From the NCBI RefSeq assembly GCF_045679555.1, contig NC_092087.1, positions 87,458,861 to 87,522,860 on the forward strand: DNA of 64,000 nucleotides, read 5' to 3'. Positions within the stretch are counted from its first letter, which is position 1. Each line of letters starts with the position of its first letter. Shown here one piece after another: positions 12,688-25,309 of this stretch. The notes under the pieces were generated by a model that had not been told where the DNA came from, searched no databases, and saw nothing but the letters and a program-made list of their open reading frames with translations. This stretch comes from Salvelinus alpinus. Taxonomy: Eukaryota; Chordata; Actinopteri; Salmoniformes; Salmonidae. The position numbers and the translations under genes are program-made.

Positions 12688-13326
12688 CAAAAAAATGTTT
12701 TACTTTTACCCCCCAATTTCATGCTTTCCAATTGGTAGTTACAGTCTTGTCTCATCACTGAAATTCCTGTACGGACTCGGGAGAGGCGAAGGATCTCTAG
12801 TGGCACAAGTAGTAACTGTGATGCAGTGCCTTAGACCACAGCGCCACTCGGGAGACCTGGACCAAGTTGCTCCTGATGTGTTTAATGATGATTTACTTTG
12901 TATTGCTGTCAGAAATTATTGCACATTTTATATTACATAATACCGTATCGTTCAGTGTCATAATATTGCTTGTTAGATTATTAAAAAAATTATTATTACA
13001 TATTTAGATACATTAAAGATTTTTACATTTGCAGTTTTTACAGTGTGGTTCAGTGTCAATACAGGATAAACATCATTTCAGCATCATGTTGTAAATCATT
13101 AAAAAAAAATGGCAATAAAGACAATAAATACATTAATGAATTATTAATACGTTGATTCATGACTATTTCCACTTTGATGTTGTTTCTTGTATTTCTGCCT
13201 ATTGAACACATGATGGCGCCATTGAACCACGTAGCCAATTAGTGGCTAGGCTAAAGGCTAGTCAGACCCGCTACATAACTGTCAGGAGATAAACTGTCAT
13301 AGATCAACACCAAGCACTGTTCATCA
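12688..13326 (+). other. Paralogous downstream-of-receptor segment, unit 1
   Basis: No gene seen. The stretch around 12,868-13,225 (CTGATGTGTTTAATGAT, TTGCTGTCAGA, TTCTTGTATTTCTGCCTATT) matches 49,018-49,455 downstream of gene B, in the same order and orientation. It marks the segmental duplication. Confidence 0.8.
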
Positions 13327-13433
<107 letters not shown>

Positions 13434-13870
13434 GTGTCTAACTGTCCATATGTTCCTCCTCTCTCAGGTGTATATCGTCTGCAGACTGTTCGATGGTCTG
13501 TACATAAAGACACGCCCACTCAGCCACCTCACAGCCAATCAGGGAGCAGGGTTATGAGAGAAGATAGAAAAAGTGGGCCTGCCAGAGCCGAATTATGGTC
13601 CACAATCCTCCACCTTTATCCCCGAGTGTGAACTTGCCTTGCACCAGAGTTTCCATCATTGGGTGGAGAATTGGGACGCAGCCTCTGATTGTAAGGTTGT
13701 GATTGTAACTAAGAAAGGAGTAGTACTTTTATCATTCTTCACCATGTTGCCATGGCAGCCAGTGATTTTAATACCTGTGTTTTGTTAACACCGTAAAAGA
13801 CAGAACATTTGATTTGAGTAATGGTTTAGTTGCTAACAGAGGCAGTGTTAACTGAGTTGTCTCATTTCAG

Positions 13871-13916
13871 GTGGAGAGTTCAGACCCTGTAAAAAGGAAG
13901 AGAGTCTCACTAACAG
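13871..13916 (+). CDS. Candidate exon of downstream gene C (unit 1)
   Basis: A 46-bp open segment between TTTCAG and GTGACT encodes a short Lys/Arg-rich stretch (PVKKRKRVSL), resembling a nuclear localisation signal. It ends in phase 1 and joins in frame to the exon at 14,005. Unit 2 lacks it: at about 49,640 the sequence jumps between two TTGTCT(C/T)A-like repeats, which removes the exon. Gene identity not recognised; supported only by splice signals and phase. Confidence 0.4.
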
Positions 13917-14004
13917 GTGACTTTAACACAATTGTCTCAGAATGATTATATCTATTCACTGAAATGACCCCAGTTTAACACTGTATGTGTGTGTTCTCCT
14001 CCAG

Positions 14005-14080
14005 AGAAGGGTATTCAGCTGTTTAAGTTCTCTGAGGCTCTCCACTGTAACCCCAAAGATCACAGATACACAACACCTTA
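14005..14080 (+). CDS. Candidate exon of downstream gene C (unit 1)
   Basis: Follows CTCCTCCAG. In phase 1 it encodes EKGIQLFKFSEALHCNPKDH and so on. The start is conserved in unit 2 at 51,124. The natural donor is unclear: the end of the exon is locally duplicated (ACCCCAAAGATCACAG, then ACCCCAAACACCACAGGTAC at about 14,100), and only the second copy has a GT donor. Confidence 0.4.
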
Positions 14081-14154
14081 AAGCTTGACCTCTAACCTAT
14101 TACCCCAAACACCACAGGTACACAACATAAAATACCACTATACTCCCATCAAAC

Positions 14155-14257
14155 TCTCTCTCTCTCTTTCGCACTCTGTCACTCACTCGCTCCCTCTCTT
14201 TCCATCTCTCTCCTCTCTCTCTCTCTTCTTTTTCGCTCTCTCTCTTCCTTTTCGCTC

Positions 14258-14292
<35 letters not shown>

Positions 14293-14301
14293 GTGTCTCT
14301 C

Positions 14302-14335
<34 letters not shown>

Positions 14336-14340
14336 GCTCT
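14155..14340. repeat. CT-rich microsatellite
   Basis: An imperfect (CT)n tract forming the polypyrimidine stretch in front of the exon at 14,345. Confidence 0.9.
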
Positions 14341-14344
14341 ACAG

Positions 14345-14480
14345 GTGTTTGGAGAACTACTCCTCTGACTTATCAGATGACTTATCAGTCATCCGCAACC
14401 GCGGACAGATGCCCACCCAGACCCTCCCCTATAGGTTCAGGTTTTGCGGCCGGAGTCCGCACCTTGGGGGAGGGGGGGGG
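14345..14480 (+). CDS. Candidate exon of gene C, truncated by an LTR insertion
   Basis: Opens after CTCTACAG with C-L-E-N-Y-S-S-D-L-S-D-D-L-S and stays open to the G-tract at about 14,470. No clear donor is found before the LTR-like repeat begins at about 14,484. The serine/aspartate-rich stretch does not match a family I know. The unit 1 copy of gene C therefore appears broken. Confidence 0.35.
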
Positions 14481-14483
14481 GGT

Positions 14484-14859
14484 TACTCTCACGTTCAGAC
14501 CATAGTTCTTTTGTATTTTCTTTGTTTTAGTGTGGTCAGGGCGTGAGTTGGGTGGGTATGATCTATGTTTTCTGTTTCTATGTGGAGTTTCTCATTTGGC
14601 CTGATATGGTTCTCAATCAGAGGCAGGTGTTAGTCATTGTCTCTGATTGGGAACCATATTTAGGTAGCCTGTGTTCTATTGTGTTTTGTGGGTGGTTGTC
14701 TTCAGTCTTTGTGTGTCTGCACCAGATAGAACTGTTTTGTTTTTCACGTTTGTTGTTTTTGTATTTGTAGTGTTCAGTTTTGGATTTATTAAAATAAGAT
14801 CAACACTAACCACGCTGCGCTTTGGTCCTCTCCTTCTTCCACCGAAGAAAACCGTTACA
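14484..14859 (-). mobile_element. LTR-like repeat (same family as 25.0-27.4 kb)
   Basis: Shares the GGTCAGGGCGTGA block, the internal near-palindrome (CAATCAGAGGCAG ... GTCTCTGATTGGGAACC) and the CACGCTGCGCTTTGGTCCTC end with the solo LTRs at 25-27 kb. It lies in the opposite orientation to the copies at 26,191 and 27,069. Its boundaries are approximate. Confidence 0.65.
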
Positions 14860-14884
14860 GTCACTGAGATCTTCAGTAAGGCCA

Positions 14885-15000
14885 TTCTACTGCCAATGTT
14901 TGTTTATGGAGATTGCTCAATTTTATACATATGTCAGCAACGGGTGTGTTATGGCCTAATCCACTAATTTGAAGGGGTGTTCACATACTTTTGAATATAT
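14885..15000 (+). mobile_element. Tc1-like terminal fragment
   Basis: GTCAGCAACGGGTGTG, then CTAATTTGAAGGGGTGTTCA and CATACTTTTG, is the remembered 3' end of another Tc1 family. Only the end survives. Confidence 0.6.
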
Positions 15001-15009
15001 ATTGTCCTG

Positions 15010-17177
15010 AGCTTTGTTATATCACCTAGATAGAGGACAGTCACTACAAAACCTTAGTTCTTAATATACATTTTTTCACTGTCTTTTGTTGCCATTTATG
15101 AAAGTGTTATTCAATGTGTTTTTATGGGCTATAGCAGTAAAGGACAAATTCAATATTTTATCAAATCAATTTTAAATATTACACTTTTTAACCTAAAGGG
15201 GTACTATAATTCAAAATAAAATATCTAAATGTTCCATGGTATGACCACCTTGAAACAATTCCATATGTCAGCTAGTAGAACCCCCCAAACGGCTCAGACT
15301 TTTAGATGTTCAGAAACCCAGTGTCAGAGGGAGCAATGTCCAGCACCTAAACACACAAATCAAATATAATTGTATTAGTCACATGCTCCAAGTACAACAT
15401 GTGTAGCCCTTAACTAACAATGCAGTTGTTTTTATGTAAGAAAATAATAAAATTGCTACAAAAAAAAGATCACACAATAAAATAACAATATCGAAGCAGT
15501 AATAACCAATTACATAAAAGATTATTCATTGTCATTTAAAAAAACACGCATCATGCAGACACAATGGGACACAATAATCCCAGACAGACAGACAAACTTA
15601 GTTATATGCATGTCAGGGTTCACTTGGAGTCCATTGCTCTGCAGATCAGTGAGCTGAAGACATCTCTTTCATACAAGCACACACTGGAAACTCAGAGCAG
15701 CTTGCCTTGGCCTTGGCATAATGACAGCTCACTGTTGTCTGTTGTTTCTAGTTAGCTAATGTTGATAGCTAAATGTTAGCTTACTAGTTAGCTCACAAGC
15801 TAAGTATGGGGTCTTGCTATAATTCAGTGGCAGCGCATCGTATTGTTCACAATCCAGTTCATTCAGAGTAGTGTGATTCACAAAATTGCTTGCTTATCGC
15901 TGAATAACAGCAGCTTCATGTAGCTAACACGCTAGCTGAGCTCACTAGTTCACTCAATTCAAACGTCAGTTCAACATAAATCTGAATAACAGTATTTTTA
16001 CGTGCATGCCTGGTTTATTCTATATACATTTTTGACATTTTCTTCCTTCTATTTTGTATATTTTCATCGGACTAATAGGGACATATGAATCCTGGAAGCT
16101 GCAGTAATGTTGAGATGTCAGTAGGGAGAGCTCTAGTCTAGAACACTGGTACCAAAGATTCTCCCATTTCATTGGTTCTGGAACCTTCAGTACCAGCTGA
16201 TGAAGAGTGACGGGAATCGGTCACATTTTGCCTCTTGTAAAACATGTGGGCCCACTACTCAAATAAAGAAATGGAACTTCACTATTCTGACTTCAGACCA
16301 TTTTCTATTTAGATACAGTAACATCCCTTATGTGAAATGCTCTTCCTGCATGTTAATGCCCTGACTAGGCTACTTTTAAAATGTGTCAACCACAGAACTC
16401 ACACTTAGGCTATGCCTGCTTCTACTAATACTTACAGTAGACTACTTCTTGTTTCCACACAGTGACAGTACGTTGACTCACTGTACAAGACCTCTCCCCT
16501 TCACTTCACTCTGTAAGTACTCTTGACGATATCTTGGAATATAGTTTTAGTTTTAAAGTTTTTAGCCGTACATCACATGACTTACTGTATCTTTGTACTT
16601 GTTGGTTCATTTTGAAATGTGTTTTGGTTGTTACATCAGGGCCTGTTTTCATAAAGTGTCTCAGACCGTATAATTATGATCTAAAAGTCTAAACTGATCC
16701 CAGATCAGCTCTCCTACTCTGATATACTTCGTGAATACTGACCCTTGACTGTGGTTTCAGGTGTTTAGTTTTGTTCAGTTAATTCATTTACATGTTTAAA
16801 ACATGATCAGTAGAGTTTGCCAGTAATACCCAGATCTCCATTCAATAGGGTCATGTTCACTGTCAAAGTATAACAGGGTCAAGTATAACTGTGTGTGTGT
16901 GTGTGTTATGTGTCTGTTTGTGTGTGTGAGGGTAAATGTATTTTTACATGTTAATCTGATTATTAGATATACAGTCACGACCAAAATTATTGGCACCCTT
17001 GACAAATACTGAGCTATATTGCGTTCTACAAAAGACAGGATGTACGTTGTACATGTGGTTTCACATAAAGACTTGTACATGCTATTTTAAGAGCTCTGAG
17101 TGCAATAGATTGTTGTGGAGACATTTTGAAAATGGCCCTAAAGAAAGAGTGAGAGAGATTGAGTGGATGCTTCGAAA
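15010..17177 (+). other. Segmental-duplication block, unit 1 (paralog of 56.6-60.5 kb)
   Basis: From about 15,190 (CCTAAAGGGGTACTATAATT) to 17,177 the sequence is collinear with 56,597-60,490. No coding gene is seen. It includes a common salmonid dispersed repeat (TTAGTCACATGC, about 15,355-15,500) and a receptor first-exon relic. Unit 2 differs by a hAT insertion at 57,492 and an N gap. Confidence 0.85.
16080..16560 (+). promoter_or_regulatory. Orphan receptor first-exon/promoter relic, copy 1
   Basis: Contains GAACCTTCAGTACCAGCTGA, AAAATGTGTCAACCACAGAA and GTTGACTCACTGTACAAGAC, ending CACTCT|GTAAGTACTC, a good splice donor at 16,513. The same block precedes gene B (42,235-42,755), which suggests a non-coding first exon with its promoter. 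No receptor exons follow here. The promoter role is inferred. Confidence 0.45.
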
Positions 17178-17440
17178 GAGCTTAGGAGTAGTATTAACAT
17201 GAGACACAGTGATGGTGGGTTGTGTTTAGGAGTAGTATTAACATGAGACTCAGTGATGGTGGGATGTGTTTAGGAGTAGTATTAACATGAGACAGTGATG
17301 GTGGGTTGTGTATAGGATTAGTGTTAACATGAGACAGTGATGGTGGGTTGTGTTTAGGAGTAGTATTAACATGAGATACAGTGATGGTGGGTTGTGTTTA
17401 GGATTAGTATTAACATGAGACTCAGTGAGAAACACTAGAC
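17178..17440 (+). repeat. 44-bp minisatellite, about 6 copies (unit 1)
   Basis: Units begin AGGAGTAGTATTAACATGAG. The same unit is expanded to about 80 copies at the paralogous position 60,490-64,000. Confidence 0.95.
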
Positions 17441-17454
17441 TATACAGAACATGT

Positions 17455-17535
17455 TCCTCTGTAACTCAGTTGGTAGAACATGGCACCTGCAAAGTAATGA
17501 GTTTGGTTACCAGGACCACCCATATGTAAAATATA
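17455..17535 (+). mobile_element. tRNA-like SINE fragment
   Basis: TAACTCAGTTGGTAGAACAT resembles the A-box region of a tRNA-derived SINE. A degenerate B-box-like part follows (GAGTTTGGTTACC). Too degenerate to be a tRNA gene. Confidence 0.5.
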
Positions 17536-17693
17536 TTGACACAGGACTGTATATTGATTTTTGATTGTTGAGTCGACTAAACTGCATAATTTATGGACAG
17601 CAGATTACTACAGTAGACTTCACGGTAAATACAGGAGGCTATGGTGATGTTCACTGGATTATATGCTAGCTAAAGCTACTAAAAGTACTGTAC

Positions 17694-17790
17694 AGCAGAG
17701 GAGGCTGGTGGGCGGAGATATAGGAGGATGGACTCATTGTAATGGCTGGAATGAATGGAACACTATCCATTAATTTTATTCCTATTACTG
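17694..17790 (+). repeat. Dispersed salmonid repeat fragment
   Basis: GAGGAGGCTGGTGGGCGGAG, then TCATTGTAATGGCTGGAATG, matches a remembered high-copy salmonid repeat of unknown class. No coding content. Confidence 0.5.
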
Positions 17791-17825
17791 TCAAATGAAT
17801 AAGGACCTAATATGAGGACTAGAGG

Positions 17826-18190
17826 CTGCAGTGTAGAGATGCCAGTAGGTGGAGCTCTAGTCTAGAACACTGCAGTAATGTTGAGATGCCAGTAGGTGGA
17901 GCTCTAGTCTAGAACACTGCAGTAATGTTGAGATGCCAGTAGGTGGAGCTCTAGTCTAGTCTAGAACACTGAACCTTCAGTACCACTTTGATGCAGCTGA
18001 TGAGGAGTAATGGGAACGGGTCATATTTATCCTCTTTATAAAATGTAGGCCTACTCCTCAAAGGAAGAAATTCAACCCTTTTCTGACATGCTGTTTATCC
18101 ATGTCAATGTCTTAACGTCCTGAGTAGGCAACTTTTAAAATGTGTCAATCCCAGATCTCACACGGTTTCTCTGCACTGCCAGTAAGTGTT
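17826..18190 (+). promoter_or_regulatory. First-exon/promoter relic, copy 2, with local triplication
   Basis: Three near-identical units of about 45 bp (GATGCCAGTAGGTGGAGCTC) at 17,840-17,965 precede the conserved CTTCAGTACCACTTTGATGC and AAAATGTGTCAA blocks. It breaks off at CACTGCCAGTAAGT before the usual donor, so it is truncated. Confidence 0.45.
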
Positions 18191-18284
18191 GTTGGTTTAG
18201 ATGTTGTTGGTTTATCATCACCATCCTGTCATCCATAGACCTCTACAGCCTGAACCATATCAGAGTTCTTTATATGGACATTAA

Positions 18285-20107
18285 CTTCTTGGAACTATAG
18301 GGGGTGCTGTTCCGCATTAGCATATTTGGGTCTCCAAATTAAACTGCCTCGTGCTAAATTCTTGATCGTACAATATGCATAGTATTGTTATTATTGGATA
18401 GAAAACACTTTCTAGTTTCTATAGCCGTTGGAATTTTGTCTCTGAGTGGTACAGAACAATATCTACAGCACTTTTCATGACAGGGGTCAGATTTCAGAAT
18501 TTTTTACCCCTGATCTGGAGTCTGTTTTTAAGGCAACAGTGAATGCTATGAAGAAACCGACACTGCCTACGTCTTCCTCTGGGTGTCTGTACGTCATCAC
18601 GTTTTGAATGGAATCTATTGCACAATCACAGCCACTATAAAACACGAAAACGTGCAAGTACCGCTCTCTTCCTGCATGCGTCGTGCGCAACATGGACATC
18701 AGACCTGCCTCCTTCCAAATCGTTGTTTAGAGAGTAATATTTCTCCGGTCATGTTTTTAGCCGTTATAGTAGTTAAAAACATCATAATGTAGTTAATTTG
18801 AACCGTTTTATAGCAATTTATATCCGTTTAGTGCGATTTTGAGGAATTTGTTTGTTGTGCACTCTGAAACTTTGGACACGTTTTGGGGTCCCGTTCGATC
18901 GTTAGTGGATATTTCGAAGGACAGAGGACATCTATCGACCAAAAGAAGATTACAACATAGAAAGGATACATTGCCCAAGAATCTGATGGAAGAACAGCTC
19001 AAAGTAAGCAATATTTAATATGATAAATCGTTGTTCTGTCGAAATATTTTAAACGCATATTTCGCCATTTTGTTTGTTATCGCGTCACTTGGCGAACCCT
19101 GTATTGAAAAGTAAGGATAATTTTAAAAATGTAAGTCAGCGGTTGCATTAAGAACTAATTTGTCTTTCGATTCCTGTCAACCCTGTATTTTTTAGTCAAG
19201 TATATGATTAGCTTTCAATTAAACTAGATCACTCTGAAAGATGACGTCAGACATTTTGAGGCTTGATTTCCTAGTATTTTCATTGTGTAACCACGGTTTT
19301 GTATGGCTAAATATGTACATTTTCGAACAAACTGTATATGTATGTTGTAAAATGATGTTACAGGAGTGTCATCGGAAGAATTCTGAGAAGGTTAGTGAAA
19401 AAATTAATATATTTTGGCGGTGATTACGTTATAGCGCTCTTTGGCTGGAATCGATGCTCTGGTAACGTTTGCACATGTGGTATGCTAACTTATCGATTTA
19501 TTGTGTTTTCGCTGAAAAACGCTTAGAAAATCTGAAATATGGTCTGAAATCACAAGAACTGTGTCTTTCCATTGCTATGCTTTGTCTATTTTTATGAAAT
19601 GTTTTATGATGAGTAAATTGGTCATACACGTTGCTCTATCTAGTAATTCTAGTCGATTTGTGATGGTCGGTGCAATTGTAAACTGTGATTTCTACCTGAA
19701 ATATGCACTTTTTTCTAACAACACCTATCCTATACCATAAATATGTTATCAGACTGTCATCTGATGAGTTTTTTTCTTGGTTTGTGGCTATCAATATCTT
19801 AGTTTAGCCGAATTGGTGATAGCTAGTGGTGGAGAGAGAAAATGGTGGACAAAGAAAGATGGTGTGTTTTGCTAACGTGGTTAGCTAATAGATTTACATA
19901 TTGTGTCTTCCCTGTAAAACATTTTAAAAAACAGAAATGATGGGTTTATTCACAAGATCTGTATCTTTCATCTGGTGTCTTGGACTTGTGATTTAATGAT
20001 ATTTAGATGCTACTATCTACTTGTGAAGCTATGCTAGCTATGCTAATCAGTGTGGGGGGGGGGGGGTGGGGGGTGATCCCGGACCCGGGGTAGAGGCTCG
20101 TTAGAGG
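18285..20107 (+). mobile_element. TTAA-flanked non-coding element, copy 2
   Basis: TTAA at 18,281-18,284 and 20,108-20,111. It starts CTTCTTGG and ends GTTAGAGG, a weak inverted terminal pair. The interior shares TACAATATGCATAGTATTG and ATTGGATAGAAAACAC with the other copies. The short frames inside are not credible genes. Confidence 0.8.
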
Positions 20108-20160
20108 TTAAACTGCACGTACTTCATTAGCACTTTATATTCACAAAATAGTCAATGAAC

Positions 20161-20433
20161 AACATGCTACATTAGACTATATATGGATAACAGGATACAT
20201 TAGACTATATACAGATAACAGACTACATTAGACTATATATGGATAACAGGCTACATTAGACTATATATGGATAACAGGCTACATTAGACTATATATGGAC
20301 AACAGGCTACATTAGACTATGTATGGATAACAGGCTACATTAGACTATATATGGACAACAGGCTACATTAGACTATGTATGGATAACAGGCTACATTAGA
20401 CTATGTATGGATAACAGGCTACATTAGACTGTA
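20161..20433 (-). repeat. 28-bp minisatellite, inverted, about 10 copies
   Basis: ATAACAGGCTACATTAGACT units are the reverse complement of the array at 9,196-12,687. From 20,434 to 21,560 no gene is seen; a short tandem GACTGCTCGACTTGTT repeat sits at about 21,148-21,210. Confidence 0.95.
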
Positions 20434-21559
20434 TATATGCAGTTAGCCTTCAAAGTTTGGCAACACTGTCAATTACATACCTTTATATTGAAGGCAAACT
20501 GCAAATTCCACTATTGTGCTTAATCCTTATTGTAGCTAGCTTCACAACACATAACCCAGTCCGGTTGAGCCTCACTAGCCAGATGAAGCTAGCTGGCTGC
20601 TTATAACGTTAGCTTTGGGCCACAGGGTTAAGTACCTGGCTAGCTATTTATTTTCAAAAACTGAAGTTCAATTTCAATAGGCGAACAATTGGCAACCTAG
20701 CTAAAACTTACTCACAAGAATACCTAAATCATTGCTAAGAATAATGAAAATGACTGCAGTTTCTACTGGTCATTGTTTTCAGGCTGGTTGTATTGATGCT
20801 AAGTACCAAGTTAAAGCTAGCTACCCCAGAAGCTGCAGTCGAACTAATGATGCTTTATTACCAATGCGGTATTGTAAACACTTCGTTCGTGGCCGGGGTT
20901 TGCTTGTTTGCTGACTTTTTTGTACAGCTTTGACAGTGCTACTGTATCTATTATGACACGCAAAGACCCAGACAGTGTTCGATAGTATGTATATGTTGTG
21001 AAGCTAATAGCAGTTACGCTATTACTGTGTAACTCCAGTAGGGCAACATCTGAAGAAGAGCGCACTTGGTAATGTGTACCGGTGCTCGACCAGTCGGCGA
21101 AAGCCAATTTCGCCTTTGAGTTGTGTCACTGAAATGTTCTTACTCTTTCAATGACTGCTCGACTTGTTGACTGCTCGACTTGTTGACTGCTCAATTTGTT
21201 GACTGCTCAATCCACACAGCAGACATTGTGGTTAGGTTAGGAATGCTGTGTTGCATGTGTAGCGGCAAATTTTATGTGGCATCATTACATCATGTACCTA
21301 CGTTATATAGGTATGCACGTCAGCTTTGTCATCGGTTTTGCACATCGGCGTTAAACTAGACATCGGGCCGATACCGATGTTGACATTTTTAGCTAATATC
21401 GGCCCATTCCGATATGTTCACCGATATATCGTGTATCCCTAGTATAAATATGTACAGCACTAGTTGAATAGGATGGACTTGACTAGAGCACAGTATATCC
21501 ATATGAAATGGCTAAAACAGTATGTAAACATTTGCAAAGTGACTAGTGTTCCATGTTTA

Positions 21560-22420
21560 TTAACATAGGGCAGCAGCCTCTAAGGTGCAGGATTGAGTAA
21601 CCGGGTGGTAGCCGGCTAGTGATGGCTATTTAACAGTCTAATGGCTTTGAGATAGAAGCTGTTTTTCAGTCTCTCGGTCACAGCTTTGATGCACCTGTAA
21701 TGACCTCGCCTTCTGGATGATAGCGGGGTGAACAGGCCATTGCTCGGGTGGCTGAGGTCTTTGATCATCTTCTTGGCCTTTCTGTGACACCGGGTGCTGT
21801 AGATGTGCTGAAGGGCATTCAGTGTGCTCCCAGTGACGCGTTGAGCTTATTGCACCACCCGCTGGAGAGACCTGCGGTTGCGGACGGTGCCGTTGTCATA
21901 CCAGGCGGTGATAAAGCCTGACAGGATGCTCTGAATGGTGCATCTGTAAAAGTTTGTGAGGGTCTTTTTGTTTTATTTTATTTATTTCATCTTTATTTAA
22001 CCAGGTAGGCAAGTTGAGAACAAGTTCTCATTTACAATTGCGACCTGTCTTTGAGGCCAAGCCACATTTTTTCAGCCTCCTGAGGTTAAGGAGGCACTGT
22101 AGCGCCTTCTTCCCAACACGGTCTGTGTGGGTGTACCATTTCAGATTGTCATTGATATGTAAGATGAGGAACTTGAAGCTTGTCACCAGGGCCCAAAGCT
22201 TAATGATGAGCTTGGAGGATACTATGGCGTTGAAGGCTGAGCTGTAGTCAATGAGCAGCATTCTTCCACTCAGTAGATATTCCTCTTGCCTAGATGGTAT
22301 GCGGCAGTGTGCAGTGCAATGGCGATTGCATCATCCATGGATCTATTGGTGCGGTATGCAAATTGCAGTTAGTCTAGGGTGTCGGGTAAGGTTAAGGTGA
22401 TATGATCCTTAACAGTCAAT
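21560..22420 (-). pseudogene. LINE reverse-transcriptase fragments (L2/Rex1-like), minus strand
   Basis: On the minus strand, 21,560-21,960 encodes a C-terminal LINE tail (RLKNSFYLKAIRLLN) with a premature stop. The frame at 22,028-22,261 starts with the RT motif LLIDYSSAFNAI. A SINE/LINE tail repeat (TTATTTAACCAGGTAGGCAA) is inserted between them at about 21,975-22,040. Not functional. Confidence 0.75.
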
Positions 22421-22639
22421 ACAGCAACACTATGGTGATTATACTGATGCCTCTACTACTAGTATTGTACACAATGGTCAACAGTTAAACATAATTATAG
22501 TGGATGTTGTACTACTACAGACATGTGTGGTTAAATATGACTTTGTCAAGTAGCCAGTGTTGTGTTTCATCATTCTATCTGATCTATTTCCAGTTTGTTA
22601 TGTTTTATTAGTCCAACATTATCGAGGACATTATTATTA

Positions 22640-22925
22640 AGATGGTGAAGTAATATTGAGATGCCAGTAGGGAGCGCTCTAGTCTAAAACACTGGAACCT
22701 TCAGTAGCTGATGAGGAGTGTAAATGTAATTGATTAGCAGAATAGAATGAATGACATCATGGAACTGACCAAATGTAAATGGAACTTTTATAAATATGTG
22801 TCAACCACAGAACTGACACTTACTAGCAGTTTCCACACACTGCCAATAAGTTGACTCACTGTACAAGACAAGACACTTCCCTCTGTAAGTACTCTTGACA
22901 ATATCTTGAAAAATAGTTTTTGGTT
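22640..22925 (+). promoter_or_regulatory. First-exon/promoter relic, copy 3
   Basis: The conserved block GTCAACCACAGAACTGACAC, then GTTGACTCACTGTACAAGAC, ends CCCTCT|GTAAGTACTC with the donor at 22,885. It is followed by the conserved intron start (GTTTTGGTTGTTACATCAGG). No receptor exon follows. Confidence 0.45.
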
Positions 22926-23098
22926 ATAAGTCATATACTTGAGGGTAATGTATAATTGTACTTATTGTTATGTTTTGAGTTGTGTTTTGGTTGTTACATC
23001 AGGCCCAGTATTCATAAAGGTTGTCAGTGTAGGAGTGTTGATCTACATGTGGAAAAAATGATTAACCAGGGTAATAAAATGCCTGTGTGTGCATATGT

Positions 23099-23312
23099 GT
23101 ATGATAACAGGCTACATTAGACTATATATGGACAACAGGCTACATTAGACTATATATGGACTACAGGCTATATTTAAGCAATAAGGCCCGAGGAGGTGTG
23201 GTATACGGCCAATATACCACGGCTAAGGGCTGTTCTCTGCATGACGCAACACGGAGTGCCTGGATACAGCCCTTAGCCATGGTATATTGGCTTTAGACTA
23301 TATATGTATAAT
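23099..23312 (-). repeat. Short 28-bp minisatellite stretch split by a palindromic MITE
   Basis: Two to three inverted units of the 28-bp minisatellite are interrupted at about 23,172-23,290 by a second copy of the AATATACCACGG MITE, and one more unit fragment follows. Confidence 0.75.
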
Positions 23313-25043
23313 AGCAGTGTTGTAAATCCGGTCGAGAGACCACATATTGAGTGTCTAGGTCTTGTCTTAGTGTTGGATACATTTGTACTTGGTCTTGGCT
23401 CAGTCTCGTGAGGACTTGTCTGTAAAAGTTATAGATATTCCAGAGACCAGCGGAATAAAAAACGAATTGTCAGCTTCCATTTCTTCAGTCAGTGCATAAA
23501 ACCGCTTCGGCAGGCCAAATATATACACTCCTTTCTTGAAACATTAGCATCTTAATAGTCTTTATATTTATTATAGACATGTTTGCGCAGTGGCAAACCT
23601 ATAGGCCTTCAGTGTGTGACAGGTTCTGAATTCTGAAAGGACAGCAACCGTAATACCAGCGCACTCATATAATCCCTACTGGTGCGTATCAAAGTACTGT
23701 AGTGTTGGTACACATTTTATCAATGATGTAGTACAATAGAGAAATCATGCACAAAGTAGCCTACACAATAGCTGCACACAGCCTAGTTTCAGCGGAATAT
23801 AATCTACAGGCAGCAAGAGCATGCAGCTCTCAACTGGTTTTGAAATGGAGCAGCTCATAGAAGAATGACTTCGGTAGTCGGTAGGGTAGCTATAACCTAA
23901 TGTTAGCTAGCTAACATTGAACCTGGCTGGTTAGCTACCTGCAGATTCATGCATGGTAGTAAAGTCATGAGTTGTGATTATGGTTCATTGTTTACCTAGC
24001 TAGCTAGCTACATGTCTTAACAATAGACTCCACTATGCAAGTAACCATTTTGGGTGCGTTCGTGAATTCAGTTTGGGCATCTACTCTGATTTCAGAGCAC
24101 TCTCGTTTGAGTGTGCCAGAGAGTGCAGAATAACTGATGAATTTACAAACGCTCAACACTCGTTGAATATGGCAGGTGTCAGTAATCGGCCAGAGCGTCC
24201 GGTGTGCTATCTGAACGTGAAACGCTCTGATTTTACGAACGGCCACACAGTTGCAGTCACCAAACGCTCTGAATAACATAACAACCTAACCAGCTCTGCT
24301 AGTGCGAGTAATGTTCAGTGAGTTGTTCTCTCTCACTTAGATGTCTGAAAGTAGCTAGCAAGTTAGCCTGCGTGCTTGACTGCTGTTAGTACATTCGGAT
24401 CAACCCTTAAAGAGATGGGGCTAAAGCTTAAGAGGGTGTGAACGATGCTGAATGGAACATTAGACAAAGGGTGTAGACAAAGGAAGGCTCTCCAATAGTA
24501 GTACCAAAACATTCAAAGGTCATTCTCTCAAAAGTGAGTTTACAAATAGATCAACTTTCAAAGCAAAATTACTTTCCCATTGTTCCTCAACTGTAGATAA
24601 ATCATTTTGTAGCTCTGAGTTTCTACTTTTATCCAATGTAAAAAAACACAATTTCTAATGTTGCTACATAATACCGATTTGAGCCGGACAGTCACATTTG
24701 TGATGTGTGACCCGATTCAGGAAACTAGGCGTATGTCACAAGTCACGACTTCACAGGAGAGCTGTTTGAACATAAAAAATTTTTTTTTATCAGAATGCAA
24801 ACATGTGAAATGTCATGTGCCTAAAAAAATCAAACTTGTATGCCATCGGTAAATACAAATAAAATTGTTAAATTACGAGCCTAGTTGGTTTAGTGACAGA
24901 AAAAGTGAGCAACCTTCCCGCTAGCCATGATTGGCTGGGATAATGAGTTGGCTGGACATGCCAAGAGATGAGTTTGGATTGGTCTGCCATATAGCACGCT
25001 ATTGAAGCTGGTCAGTATGTCTAGGTAATCGTGTCAAACACAA

Positions 25044-25309
25044 TGTCACGATCGTCTTTAGGTGAAAGAGAGGACCAAGGCGCAGCGTGATATAAAGACA
25101 TCTTCTTTTTAATAGAAGAAGAAACAAACACGAACACAAACTAGACAAAACAACAAACGACCGTGGCGCTACAAAACAAAAGTGCAGACACACGCAACTA
25201 ACGTCAAGACATAGACAATTACCCACAACCTACCTAATGCCTATGGCTGCCTAAATATGACTCTCAATCAGAGACAACGATAGACAGCTGTCTCTAATTG
25301 AGAACCAGG
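25044..25309 (+). mobile_element. Truncated solo LTR
   Basis: Begins TGTCACGATCG, then GAGAGGACCAAGGCGCAGCG and AATCAGAGACAACGATAGAC as in the intact solo LTRs nearby. The 3' part is missing. Confidence 0.7.

Noticed and set aside
14085-14546. 153-codon Ser/Leu-rich frame
   Set aside because: Mostly translation of a CT microsatellite; only the segment from 14,345 has a plausible exon context.
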